Shown here piece after piece: positions 1 to 10,738 of a DNA stretch of 64,000 nt. The notes beneath the pieces are model-generated. The model was given only the letters and a program-made list of their open reading frames with translations. It ran no database searches and was not told the origin of the DNA. The stretch is from Luffa acutangula (taxonomy: Eukaryota; Streptophyta; Magnoliopsida; Cucurbitales; Cucurbitaceae): positions 22,063,100 through 22,127,099 of the forward strand of contig CM072098.1 in NCBI GenBank assembly GCA_036850905.1. The letters run 5' to 3'. Numbering within the stretch: the first letter of the stretch is position 1; the number at the start of each line of letters is the position of its first letter. The position numbers and the translations under genes were made by a program.

Positions 1-880
1 GCAAATTGCTAACCGCAAGTGTACGGGCCCAAGTTATAATATAGTGATTTAAAATCGAATGTCGTCCTCTGGATTGGTTTTCTAATTCCCCTAATTATTA
101 AAGGTATATTTGCCCAATTTTATTTAGAGAAAATAAACGAGAGATATGTAAAACAATTAAAAACTAATAGAAGCAATAAAATGTGGAAACTCAATGGAGA
201 AAGGCCTTAGGGAATTGATTTCACCTATTAGATGCATGAATTAACTAAACGAATAACTAAGAACAAATTCGTAACAAGTTTATAAACCGAGGATTATGAA
301 TAATTAAAAGCCTCTCCCGAGTGCAATTAATTCTTTAAGCAAATTAAGAAATTGATATCCCTATCTAATTTCAACAATAAGCCTAAGCAATAAGAACAAC
401 CCTCATGACGGTTTCTCAAGCAATTCCTAATCTCCCGATTTACGAATTACCTAAGTCATGCAATTGAAAGTCTAATCTAAACTACCCTCTCCCGAGCGAT
501 TAGTTCAGAAACAACAACATACAATCCGTGATCAAGAGATTATAAGCATTAATCATACAATTGCATAAATAAACCGCGTTACGAACCGTCCTAAAAAAAC
601 CGTAAATTAATCCATACAAACTAATGGCTACATCAAGCCCCTAAGAAACGAAATCTAGCTACTCATCGTCTCTAAAATACAATCCAAATAAGTCCCAAAC
701 ATGCTACAAATCGATACAGGAAAATAAGGGAGAAAGATTAAACTCGTTGGCCGTGATTCCCGTGCGTTCCCGTCACGAACCTCTCGATCCAAGCTCCTCG
801 AAACTAGCTCTCTCGCTCTCTGCCTTGTTCTGGTCGTTTTTCTCTCTCCAAACCAGCTCTCCCGTTCTGAAAGCATCGCA

Positions 881-892
881 AAATATATATAC
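881..892 (-). promoter_or_regulatory. TATA-like element of G1 3' LTR
   Basis: An AT run (ATATATATTTT on the minus strand) lies about 18 bp downstream, in the sense direction, of the first palindrome. In other gypsy LTRs of this window a TATA box has the same relation to the palindromes. Confidence 0.5.
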
Positions 893-909
893 TGCTGATT
901 CTGCGTGAC

Positions 910-1088
910 AGCGTCGAGACGCTGTGGACATAGTGTCGCGACGCTGTCGCGCGTACGCCCTAATTAAATCTGGAAAGTTCGCAGCGTCGAGACGCTATGG
1001 AGGTAGCGTCTCGACGCTGCCCTGAATGCGTGCCTCTCCTGACTTGCGCCCAGCGTTGAGACGCTCCAAGGGCTAGCGTCTCAACGCT
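910..1088. promoter_or_regulatory. Palindrome array, six AGCGTC-NN-GACGCT copies
   Basis: Copies start at 910, 932, 983, 1005, 1052 and 1075. They form three pairs with 22, 22 and 23 bp between starts, the pairs being 51 and 47 bp apart. Centres are GA, GC, GA, TC, GA and TC. Three copies (932, 1052, 1075) carry single transitions in the arms, the kind expected from CpG deamination. The array lies in the U3 part of the LTR upstream of the TATA-like site. Function unknown; dimer binding or nucleosome positioning are inferences. Confidence 0.85.
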
Positions 1089-1296
1089 AGGCCTTTAATT
1101 GCCTTTCCTTGATTTCTTTTCTTGGCCCGAATTAATTCTTTCGCTCCTAAATTATCGGTAAAGCTCAGAAATGTCGATTTCCATTGAAATACTTGATTCC
1201 TACAAAACAAAACCAAATGGAGATAAAAATGCCCAAATAATACCCAAGACTAACGATAAAATTATCTAAAATATAGCCCAATAAATTGCGCTATCA

Positions 1297-1312
1297 AATA
1301 CCCCCAAACTTA
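1297..1312 (-). other. Polypurine tract of G1
   Basis: On the minus strand this is a purine-rich GCTTAAGTTTGGGGGTATT-like stretch directly abutting the 3' LTR, the position used to prime plus-strand DNA synthesis. The flanking GCTCGGGACTAGCAAA-type sequence recurs at the same place in G2 and G3. Confidence 0.8.
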
Positions 1313-2373
1313 AGCATTTGCTAGTCCCGAGCAAAGTAAGAATCAAGCCAAGGAAAAATCAAAATAATCTGTCTACAAAAAAATAATACTTGAGGAAGTG
1401 TTGCTAATGACTCTTGCCTCAGGAATCCCAAATCACAGATAAATCACACTGAAACATTAATGATTAAACACATTCGTCATGATAAGCCTCATTTATTTCA
1501 TTCATCTCTCACGTGTGTGTGTGACTAGTCCTCCCTATCTCAGTCCTTTAAGCCCGGACAGTTTTATGCAGCCCTTCGCTCGTTTTCTCCCTACTCTGGT
1601 CCTAAGTCCCAATCATCAAGCCTCTCCACACTCAAGATGGTAATATGCCACTAGGGTGCCTAAACGGGGTATACAACCCCCAAACTTTGAGTTTTTTTTT
1701 TTTTTTCATAATCAAAAGTAGTGGTCACTAGCTTTCACACGCCTATTGCAGGGACCCTTAACCTGAGTTTTCTCTGGTTGGCCTAACTGATCACAACAGG
1801 GGTAGCTCTTTTTTTGACCTTAATTCATTTTTTTTTCTTTATTCAACTCATTATTATTCTCTTTTCTTTCATTCATTCATATTTTTTTTCTTCTCATTAA
1901 CATGCAAGATATGGCATCATTTTCTCCTAACTGTAACATTACTAACTATCATGTAGATTAACCATCAAATCAGTTCCTAAACCTTTCGAGGTGACAACAA
2001 GATCTAGATCACATAACTCTATTCTAAGCTCGCCAAACTAAGACAGGAGACTACGTGCTCAACTGGTGCAAGAGATTCATAAAATAAAATCAACCTGTCT
2101 CGAATCCTGTTTTTAATTATTGATGCACAGACTAACATACCTGTTTTCTGAAATTAGGTATCCTCATCGGCTGTCATAATCAAAACAACACACTCAAAGA
2201 AAATATAGCTCAGACAGATAACACAATCAACTAAAATTTCAATGGAAAAAATAATAATTCAAAATGATAACCTCAATAATCACAAAAATTACACCTGATA
2301 TCCAACAAAGAGAATGGTCAAAGGAAAAATATCAAATAATAATTACAGACCAAAATTAAAAGTAAATACTTTC
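1313..2373 (-). other. Non-coding spacer between the two polypurine-like tracts of G1
   Basis: No convincing ORF. It holds T-rich runs (about 1690-1706 and 1810-1880). Segments recognisable in the G2 spacer include the 'GGCCTAACTGATCACA' block (about 1779-1794 here, 37516-37531 in G2). The same roughly 1-kb block occupies this position in G1, G2 and G3, so it is a structural part of the family. Confidence 0.6.
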
Positions 2374-2408
2374 CACCCCCAAACTTAGAAATGACATTGT
2401 CCTCAATG
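2374..2408 (-). other. Second polypurine-like tract of G1
   Basis: On the minus strand, a CATTGAGGACAATGT motif is followed by AAGTTTGGGGGTGG. The same pairing occurs at 37979-38015 in G2 and 62565-62600 in G3, each about 1 kb from the LTR-proximal tract. It could be a secondary primer for plus-strand DNA or a relic of an older LTR border. Confidence 0.6.
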
Positions 2409-2588
2409 TAAAATAATAAGATATACAGACCAATATGAGAACAAATACAATGAAAAAATAAGAAAGTGGGGGAAAGAAAACAACCGTGTGCAGAGGGAAG
2501 GCGGCAGAGCATCACGCGTCCTCATCCTCGTCCTCAGGCGACTCGTACGGTGGTAAAGGTGGTGGTAAAGGCTGACCCGTACTCATAG

Positions 2589-3683
2589 CTACCTGACACT
2601 GATAGGTGTGGGCATGCATGCTCGTGGAGTAGAGGAAATGACGACGATCTCTACGCCTATCTCTCTGGTGCTCTCGCTGCTGGCTCTGGATGCCTGCTGG
2701 AGAGTCTGGAACTCTAGGCGATGGCTCTGAAACTCCATACGCAACTGCTGCAGCTGCTCCTCGATGGAGGGATGTGGAATCTCCTGCTCGTGCTGCTCAG
2801 GCTCTGCAGGCTACTCGTGCTGCTCATGATGCTGTGGCGGTGCATGGATAGGGAGGGGTGGCTGCGCTCCCTGTGGTCCAGGTCCTCTGTAGCGACTGAT
2901 GAAGTTCTTGTCGATTAGCGCTCCAGGATGAACCAACTCCTCTTGGGCGTCCCACACGGCACCGGCAGCTCGGCAAAGGGCTGTGATCAGAGAAGGATGC
3001 CCGAGCCCCACTGTCGTGTAACGTCGGCGAATGTGGCGCATAAAATGATGGATGACTTGGCCGACATTTACTGAGCGGCCTGTGGCGATAGCGAAAAGCA
3101 GGATGGCACGACTCTTGGTAACGTCGCTTAGATGCGGCACAGACATCAGCTTGGCACAGAGGAAGGTGTGCCACGCTCTGTAGTCTACGAACAAATCAGT
3201 GGTCTTGAATCTCACCACCTCTGCGCCAGTCATAATCCATTCTGCCCCAGGCCTACAAATAGTCTGAATGACTTCGTTAACGTCCAATTGGCCATGCAGG
3301 TAGGTACTATATTCATCCCTCTCAAAGTTGGGCAGCCCATAGAACCTATTAATGGTGAGGGGATCGTAGGGGACACGGTGCCCACGAACAAAGGATGAGG
3401 AAGAAGTGTCTTCCATACTGGCATAAAATTCCCTCACTATAGTTGCTACCCCAGGTGCAGGATGATGAACAAAATCGCCCCAACCCCGTGCAACAATGTT
3501 GTTAACTAAGTTTGGTTGCATCTCGGGGTCAAGGCTAAAACCACGCTCAGGAATAAAATTTCTACCCTCCACATATTTGTCAAACCTCGATGAGGCTTCA
3601 ACACTAATGAACCTATCTCTGTCAAAAGGTGGTGGAGGGGAGGAGGAAGAAGAGGCAGCATGTCTCCTAGATCTTTTATGCAT
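2589..3683 (-). CDS. Third ORF of G1 (putative plant transposon protein domain), broken near C-terminus
   Basis: The open frame from 3683 to 2811 encodes 290 residues. They start with a basic, Ser/Pro-rich stretch, followed by a domain with NRFYGLP (about residue 112), a CRPGAEW motif, and conserved blocks SRAILLFAIATGRSVNVG and GHPSLITALCRAAG (about residues 190-245). This pattern is that of the 'putative plant transposon protein' family common as an extra ORF after pol in Athila/Tat-like elements. An in-frame amber at 2811-2813 is followed by 74 more sense codons rich in Gln/Glu that look coiled-coil. A +1 frame reading instead reaches an acidic C-terminus near 2517, so there may also be a frameshift. 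I see no signal peptide or membrane segment, so an envelope role is unsupported. The ORF has its own candidate promoter at about 4600-4730. Confidence 0.75.
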
Positions 3684-4680
3684 TTTAACTAATGGAAAGA
3701 TACTAAAATCTAGGAGGAAAATTTTCTATCACATTCCCAAGCCACCAAACGCTCCACAAACTACAAATATAGCCCGTCCGCCTCAGAAATAAAGTCACAA
3801 CAGCAGCAACAGAGCTCAACAACAACAGCAGCAGAGTCCAAAAAACACTTAAACAATGAAAATAGCCTAATAAAACTTCACCAAGAAGGCACACAATGAT
3901 GCTTGAATGATACCCAATACTCAATACTAGTAGATCATCAAAAATTCAGCATCTCAACATAGAATATGGGTGCAAATACATAACAACCAGCAGCTACGAA
4001 ACCTCAAAATGCACTCCAACACCCAAAAACAACAGCAAACAACTTCAATATGAATCTCTAAGCTTCACACATCAATGAGAAAGCACTAAACAGTTCCAAA
4101 ATCATATATTCGAACCGCTAAGCCAACTTAAGCATGAATCTAAAACAAGAATAGGGCTAGAATTCGAAGAGTAATACCAATAATGCACTACCCACGACCA
4201 ATCGGGCATAAACAAGCAAGTAGACGGCAAAACCCACTGCACAAACAGCCCAAACCTGCTGAAAACGCCGAGAACAACGATACCCACGGCTAAACCGAGC
4301 AAAAATCGCCCAAAAACGCCTATTTTCGCTAAAACCCACGGCCAAATCGTGAAATCCAAGCACACCCACGGCAAAAAGAAGCTCAAAACGCTGTAAAGAG
4401 GCCGAAAACAAGCTGAAACCGGTGGAAAATGAACCAAAACTCACCCAATCTCGAAACCCCCGGCGGATTCGAACCAAATCGGCAAAAATCGAACATAAAA
4501 CCGCGAAACCCACAACCTTTATCCTCTGCAAATCTGAGAAAATAAGAGAAGGGGAATGAAATTTGTGAGTAATCGCAAGAGATTTGAGAGAGAATGAGGG
4601 AAAAAAAACTTTGGGCGGCTAGGGTTTGAAGGATACACAAAGAAACCCAAAAATTTCGATTCTGGAAATTTTTGGCCCAG
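3684..4680 (-). promoter_or_regulatory. Leader and candidate internal promoter of the third ORF
   Basis: Reading the minus strand from the palindrome pair at 4690-4726, one meets an AAACCCTAG telo-box (about 4619-4627), then a pyrimidine-rich CT leader (4530-4615) ending in a TTTTCTCAG that could be a splice acceptor. About 700 bp of weakly open sequence follow before the ORF start at 3683. Telo-box plus CT-rich leader is common in plant 5' UTRs. No clear TATA box is present. That it is a separate promoter is inference. Confidence 0.45.
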
Positions 4681-4689
4681 AATCGCGTC

Positions 4690-4726
4690 AGCGTCACGAC
4701 GCTAAGGGCTAAAGCGTCGCGACGCT
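4690..4726. promoter_or_regulatory. Internal palindrome pair upstream of third ORF
   Basis: Two copies start at 4690 (centre AC) and 4713 (centre GC), 23 bp apart, the same spacing as in the LTR arrays. They lie between the pol stop and the third ORF, far from any LTR. Confidence 0.85.
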
Positions 4727-4763
4727 GTCGCAATTTTAGCCCAAAACGCTCGTTTTTGCGCTT

Positions 4764-4860
4764 CATTTATTTATTTATTTATTTATTTATTTATTTTATT
4801 TTAAATAATTAAATCCCAACATTTTTTTTTCTTCTTTTAAACTTTTGTTTTTTTTTTTTT
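4764..4860. repeat. ATTT microsatellite and poly-T runs
   Basis: About nine ATTT units (4764-4800) are followed by T-rich sequence to about 4860. Simple-sequence expansion in the G1 non-coding region between pol and the third ORF; no further signal seen. Confidence 0.9.
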
Positions 4861-4998
4861 TAAAACAAAATTAAAATTTCACCTACATCAAAAAGAAAGA
4901 AAAAGAGAGAAAAAGAAAAATAAGAAAAATCGAATTTAAAGCAATCAACTCAACTAAACAATAACAAAAAATAAAAATAAAAATAAGATAAAAAAACA

Positions 4999-5046
4999 CT
5001 TGGGTTGCCTCCCAAAAGCGCTTTTTTAACGTCGTTAGCTCGACGT
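4999..5046 (-). ncRNA. Conserved post-pol RNA hairpin motif of G1
   Basis: CTTGGG-TTGCCT-CCCAA forms a short stem-loop, followed by an AGCGCTT and a TTAACGTC block. The same 45-50 bp recur immediately after the last gag/pol stop codon in G2 (38209-38256) and G3 (62799-62845), although the coding sequences before them differ. This suggests a cis-acting RNA element rather than coding conservation. Function unknown. Confidence 0.6.
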
Positions 5047-5058
5047 CCTGTTATAAAG

Positions 5059-8000
5059 CTACTGAGGCTCGGTGAGCTCGATGTTATCAATGTGTCGCTC
5101 TTCTGAACCAAAGTAGAGTTTAACGCGCTGCCCATTAACTTTAAAGGAACGCCCATCACTGGCCTGCAACTCAACTGCTCCATGCGAAAACACCTCTTTG
5201 ATAGTAAAAGGACCTGACCAACGAGACTTTAATTTACCTGGAAACAAACGCAAACGAGAATTAAATAAAAGAACTTGTTGTCCAGGTTTTAATGGTCTAT
5301 TTTGAATTCGTTGATCGTGCCATCGAGTGGTTCGCTCCTTGTAGATTTTTGCATTCTCATACGCTTGAGTCCGAAATTCCTCCATCTCATTGAGTTGAAG
5401 TAACCTTTGTTCCCCTGCTTTGGCCAAGTTGAAATTCAATTTTTTTATGGCCCAATATGCTCTATGCTCTAATTCCACAGGTAAATGACATGCCTTACCA
5501 AAGACCAAGCGATATGGTGACATACCAATTGGAGTTTTAAAAGCAGTGCGATAGGCCCAAAGAGCATCATCTAACTTAAGAGCCCAATCCTTCCCATTAA
5601 TGTTAACTGTCTTTTCCAAAATTTGTTTGATTTCTCGATTAGAGACCTCAGCTAAACCATTTGTCTGTGGATGATAGGCTAAAGAAATTTTATGTTTAAC
5701 ACCATACTTAGCAAGCAAAGAATTAAACAATTTATTACAGAAATGTGAGCCCTCATCACTAATGATCGCTCGTGGTGTGCCAAATCGTGTAAAGATAATT
5801 TTCTGTAGAAAATTCAAGACTACCCGAGCATCATTAGTTTTCGTAGCCACAGCCTCTACCCACTTAGATACATAATCTACAGCCAACAAGATATATAGAT
5901 AACCATGCGAAGAAGGAAAAGGTCCCATAAAGTCTATCCCCCAAACATCAAATAATTCAATTTCCACAATAGGGGTCAGAGGTAATTCATGATGTCTAGA
6001 AATGTTACCTGTACGTTGACACCGATCACAAGACTTAACAAAAGTATAACAATCCTTGAAAACAGTAGGCCAATAAAAACCAGATTGTAATACCTTAGCA
6101 GCAGTACGTGTGGGACCAAAATGCCCACCATATGGTGAGGAATGACAATCATGCAGAATCTTATCTACATCCTCTGTGGGAACACACCTGCGAATCATCT
6201 GATCTGAACAAATTTTAAACAAACAAGGATCATCCCACAAATAAAATCTCACATCATGAAGAAATTTCCTCTTTTGATGGGAATTAAGATCTGGAGGTAG
6301 CACACCACCTGCAAGGAAATTCACAAAGTCAGCGAACCACGGTAAAGTAGACTCTACCTTATAAAGCCTTTCATCTGGAAATTCTTCAGCAATAGGAAGA
6401 GCTTTCAAAGTAGTGTCCTGTTCAATCCGAGAAAGATGGTCAACTACCACATTCTCACAACCTCGCCTGTCTTTCACATCAAAATCAAATTCCTGTAACA
6501 ATAGAATCCATCGAATCAAACGAGGTTTGACATCCTTTTTATCAAACAAATACCTGAGAGCTGCATGGTCAGTATGCACAATAACTTTAGTTCCTAACAG
6601 ATAGGGCCTAAATTTATCAAAAGCAAACACTACAGCAAGCATTTCTTTTTCAGTGGTAGTGTAGTTTTGTTGTGCATTATCTAAAGTTCTACTTGCATAA
6701 TAAATGGCCCTGAAAAATTTATCACGTCTCTGCCCCAATACTGCTCCTACAACATAATCACTAGCATCACACATAATTTCAAAAGGTTGACTCCAGTCAG
6801 GTACAACAATAATAGGGGCAGTAGTTAACCTATCTTTCAACAAATTAAATGCTAGCAGACATTCATCAGAGAAAACAAAAGTAGAGTCCTTTTCAAGCAA
6901 ATTACATAAGGGTTTAACAATTTTCGAAAAGTCTTTAATAAAGCGCCTGTAAAACCCTGCATGTCCTAGAAAGCTCCTGACTCCCTTGACATTCGTAGGA
7001 GGAAGTAGTTGTTCAATGGCCGCTATCTTGGCTCTGTCCACCTCTAAACCTTCTTCAGATACTTTATGCCCTAAAACTATACCTTCAGTTACCATAAAAT
7101 GGCACTTTTCCCAGTTTAACACAAGGTTAGTTTCTTGACAACGCTGCAAAACAAGAGAGAGATTTTGTAAACAAGCATCAAAAGAGGAACCAAACACAGA
7201 GAAATCATCCATGAAAACCTCCATAATCTCCTCGACCATATCAGCAAAGATGGCCATCATGCAACGCTGGAATGTAGCAGGAGCATTACACAATCCAAAT
7301 GGCATTCGCCTGAAGGCAAAGGTACCATAAGGACATGTGAATGTCGTTTTCTCTTGGTCCTCAGGAGCAATAGCAATTTGATTGTAACCTGAATAACCAT
7401 CAAGAAAACAATAGTAAGGATAACCTGCAAGTCTATCAAGCATCTGATCAATAAAAGGAAGAGGAAAATGATCTTTTCTAGTAGCATTATTCAACTTCCT
7501 GTAGTCAATACACACTCTCCACCCAGTCACAGTCCTAGTGGAGATGAATTCATTCTTTTCATTCTTAACTACAGTCATCCCTCCCTTTTTTGGTACAACC
7601 TGCACAGGACTCACCCAAGAACTATCAGATATGGCATAAATAATCCCTGCATTCAAAAGTTTCAATACCTCAGCTTTTACCACATCTTTCATGGTTGGGT
7701 TCAAACGTCTTTGAGGTTGAACTGATGGTGTAAAGGTATCCTCCATTAAAATTTTATGCATGACTATGGATGGACTAATACCTTTTATATCAGCAATGGA
7801 CCAACCTAAAGCAGATTTATGATCACGCAGTACTCTCAACAGTTTTTCTTCCTCTACTTTATTCAGAGAAGCAGATATAATAACAGGAAATGTGGATGAC
7901 TCACCTAAGAAAGCATATCTAAGATGTGCAGGTAATTGTTTCAACTCAGGTGCAGAAACTTTAGTAGGAACATCATCCTTAACAGTTAATTCCATGACCT

Positions 8001-8540
8001 TGCATTTCATTTTGCGCTCAACAGGTAAATGATTCAAAGCATCACAGAAGAAAGCAATATCCTGGTCTAAATCACCTAAATGCTCAACAGCCAAATCTAA
8101 CATGCTTATTTTCAGAGGATCAGCAGGCATAACAACATCTCTAATCTCAGCAACAGTAGCATCAAGAATATCTATCCTATGACATGTACTAACCTCAACT
8201 GGATATTTCATGGATCGAAAAATGTTGAAAACTACCTCTTCCTCGTTGACTCTCAAAGTTAGCTTACCCTGCTGCACATCAATTAAGGCACGTCCCGTGG
8301 CAAGGAATGGTCTACCTAAAATAATGGGGATCTCAACATCCTCCTCCATGTCTAAAACCACGAAATCTGCAGGAAAGATAAATTTGTCAACTTTAATTAA
8401 AACATCTTCAATCACACCTCTAGGATAGGTCATCGATCTATCAGCCAACTGCAAAGAAATAGTAGTAGGCTGTACCTCTCCAAGACCTAATTTTCTAAAC
8501 ACAGACAGAGGCATCAGATGAATACTAGCACCAAGGTCAC
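5059..8540 (-). CDS. pol: Gypsy pol polyprotein (protease, RT, RNase H, integrase)
   Basis: A single frame of about 1,160 codons without stops. Domains: retropepsin with D-L-G-A-S near the N-terminus and an LQLADRS/ILGRPFLATG core; reverse transcriptase with IDYRKLNNAT, FMPFGL-like block and catalytic FMDD near 7205; RNase H with FEIMCDASDYVVGAVLG and HTDHAALRYL (about 6790-6560); integrase with an H-H-C-C zinc finger (CDRCQRTG near 6015) and D-D-E core (GIDFMGP, IISDEGSHFCN, then E of AEVSNREIK). The first Asp-Gly context in ISDGGSHF is changed to ISDEGSHF, and ENVVVDHLSR differs from the usual ENVVADHLSR. The apparent N-terminal extension to 8571 is solo-LTR sequence; the true frame continued from gag across the insertion. 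The hairpin at 4999 follows the stop. Probably the most intact pol in the window. Confidence 0.93.
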
Positions 8541-9436
8541 TGATGTGGACTTTTCCTAACCGCAAGCGCACAGGTCAAGTAATAATATAGTGAATAGTAA
8601 ATTCAAATGTCGTCCTCTGGATTGGATTTTTAAGCAAATCAAGTATTGTGAATTATCTTGCTCAATTTTATTTAGGGATCAAAAAGTGATGAATAGGTGA
8701 TGATAAAAACAAATCAAAGCAAATAAAAAGAATGGCAATTCAATTGGGAAAACTACTTAGGGAATTGATTTCGCCGATTTCGTTTAGGATTGATTTTAAA
8801 GAATAAGTTATTATGCACAATGAAATTATGAGCCAAAGACCCTTTAATCACAACTACCTCTCCCGAGTATAATTGATTCTCATGCAAATTAACCAACTTG
8901 ATATCCCTATCTAAATTTATTAACATGCAAGGCAATGAGATCTTTTAACCAATTCTAAAGATAATCTAAAACCGTCAAGAATTAGAAAGTAAACTTTATT
9001 CATGCAATCTTGAGTAAGTCTAGATCAAATCCCCTCTCCCGAGCTAGATTCGAAACTTAAATCATCCAACTAATGGCCAATTAATTGAAAGCATTAAATC
9101 AAGATTACAAACACAATAACATTGCACAACTTAAACCATAAATCAATCCATAAACTTAATCAACTACATCAATCCCTAAGCTACAAGTTTAGCTCCTCAT
9201 GAATGTAAATACAAGCTCAACTAAACATGTGAAAGCCATAAATCTAACTAAAGAAAGAAAAGGGAAAAGAAAACTCAATGTAGGCCGAGTCCCGACGTCC
9301 CCGTCACGATCCCCACGAATCATGAGTTGATTTCCAAGTTCCTCCTTTGTTTGCAGCTCCAAAAGTCCTCTGTTCTGCCCTGTTTACGGCTCCAAAAGGT
9401 CCCAAATTGGTCTCCCCTAAAACCTAGCCGAAGTGA

Positions 9437-9450
9437 AGCTTTTATTCTGA
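9437..9450 (-). promoter_or_regulatory. TATA-like element of the solo LTR
   Basis: AGAATAAAAGC on the minus strand, about 12-20 bp downstream of the first palindrome. Weak match; called mainly from position. Confidence 0.4.
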
Positions 9451-9461
9451 TTTTTCGTCTT

Positions 9462-9642
9462 AGCGTCGAGACGCTGTCAAGACAGCGTCGCGACGCTGCC
9501 TCTTATACGCGCGTTCTGAATAAGGAAAAACGGTAGCGTCGGGACGCTTCCTATCATAGCGTCTCGACGCTGTAGGCTTTACGCGCCTAATCTGATATGG
9601 AATGTGAGCGTCGAGACGCTCAAGGGCTAGCGTCGAGACGCT
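9462..9642. promoter_or_regulatory. Palindrome array, six copies, solo LTR
   Basis: Starts at 9462, 9484, 9535, 9558, 9607 and 9629, giving steps of 22, 51, 23, 49 and 22 bp. All twelve arms are intact AGCGTC/GACGCT. Centres are GA, GC, GG, TC, GA and GA, so only the two middle bases vary. This is the best-preserved array in the window. Confidence 0.9.
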
Positions 9643-9867
9643 AGCCTGCTGTTGACCGAGATTTGACTTTTCTCCACTTTTACTCTTTTCATTCCTTTGC
9701 TTCTTTTCACGCCCCGAGCACCCGATTAACTTTAATATGGCATTATAGCTCCAATCAACCATTTCCTACAAAATAAACAATAAAGCACAATAAAATGGCC
9801 CAAACACCATAAAAGACTAGCTAAATTAAATAAGTAAAAGTAGCTAGCTATGCTCGCTATCAGTCAC

Positions 9868-10738
9868 ATAATGCTTTATTAAAAGAAGAACAACCAATAG
9901 TGTAAGGAATAGTAAAACTCCCTGGATCTTTGAGTTTCTGGGGTAACTTTCTCTGTAATATGGCACTGCACTCCTCAGTGAGATTCACAGTTTCATAAGC
10001 CTCTAACTTCCTCTTTTTGGTCATTATCTCCTTCATGAACTTAACATAGTTAGGCATCTGTTCTAAAGCATCTGCAAAAGGAATATTAATATGGATTTTC
10101 TTAAAAATATCAAGAAATTTAGCAAACTGAGCATCAATCTTTTTCTTTTGAAAACGTTGAGGATAAGGAATAGAAGTAGAATGAGTAGGGAGAATAGAAC
10201 TAGTAGACTTTTCAATCTTCGAAGTTGATGCTGCTTCCTTTTCAGTCTGTGCTTCAATCTCCTTTTCCTCACTGATGATAGGATCCTCAGTAGGCTGCTT
10301 TTCTGGAACCTCAAGTTGCTTCCCACTCCTCAAAGTAATAGCTTTACAGTGCTCTCGTGGATTTACCTCAGTGTCACTAGGAAACTTACCTTTTTGCATG
10401 GCATTCAAGGAAGATGCAATTTGACTAATCTGAACCTCCATGTTTTTAATGGCCGTCCCATGACTATTAACAGTGCTACTAACAGTGTCTAGCATGTTCT
10501 CAATCTTATTAGTCCTAGACTTAGACTCATTAATAAATTGACCAACTAAGTCCTCTAAGGAAGATTTCTTTTCTTGTGGTGCAGGTGCAGACATAAACCC
10601 AGGAGGTGGTTGCAAGACATTTTTATTATTGGCATAGGAAAAATTTTCATGATTTCTAAGCCCTGGATGATAATGAGTAGGTAAAGAGTTTTGGTTACCT
10701 CTAAAGCCAGAATTTCTGTTGTTCACATACTGTGCCTG
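9868..10738 (-). pseudogene. gag: G1 gag, C-terminal part
   Basis: About 289 open codons on the minus strand. They contain the block YHPGLRNHENFSYANNKNVLQPPPGF typical of Athila/Tat-like gag, a heptad-like stretch around INESKSRTNKIENML, then QISQIASSLNAMQKGKFPSDTE, ITLRSGKQLE, a Glu/Lys-rich linker and NIPFADALEQMPNYVKFMKEI. It reads directly toward the protease and stops only because the solo LTR follows. The N-terminal part lies beyond copia C1 at 21055. Codons here are undamaged; the gene is split rather than decayed. Structural core protein role is known for the family. Confidence 0.88.

Larger units (their letters stand above)
1..1296 (-). repeat. 3' LTR of G1, left end outside the window
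   Basis: The right boundary is the CTATCA terminus followed by a polypurine tract read on the minus strand (AAGTTTGGGGGTATT). The first bases match, a few bases in, the gypsy LTR that starts at 55662, so only about 5 bp lie outside the window. The LTR holds a TATA-like run at about 881-892 and six palindromes at 910-1088. Confidence 0.85.
8541..9862 (-). mobile_element. Solo gypsy LTR in the G1 protease
   Basis: TGATGTGG...GCTATCA, 1,322 bp, flanked by the 5-bp duplication GTCAC at 8536-8540 and 9863-9867. It splits the conserved D-L-G-A-S protease motif: the gag side ends in ALCD and the pol side resumes in LGASI. No internal sequence is present, as expected after LTR-LTR recombination. Related to, but distinct from, the G1 LTR. 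Confidence 0.93.

Noticed and set aside
910..1088. CRISPR-like array of short palindromic repeats with regular spacing
   Set aside because: The repeats are perfect 14-bp DNA palindromes with 7-10 bp spacers inside LTRs of plant retrotransposons. Spacer and repeat sizes do not fit CRISPR and no cas genes exist.
2811..3683. Third ORF as a viral envelope glycoprotein
   Set aside because: No signal peptide, transmembrane helix, glycosylation-rich ectodomain or fusion-like segment is visible. The domain matches the putative plant transposon protein family instead.
4383..4766. Overlapping ORFs at 4102-4766 as a gene
   Set aside because: Three overlapping frames in low-complexity leader sequence, with no family resemblance; better read as the 5' region of the third ORF.
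5059..8571. Start of pol at 8571
   Set aside because: The first ten codons come from the inserted solo LTR and use a GTG; the real frame continues from gag across the insertion.
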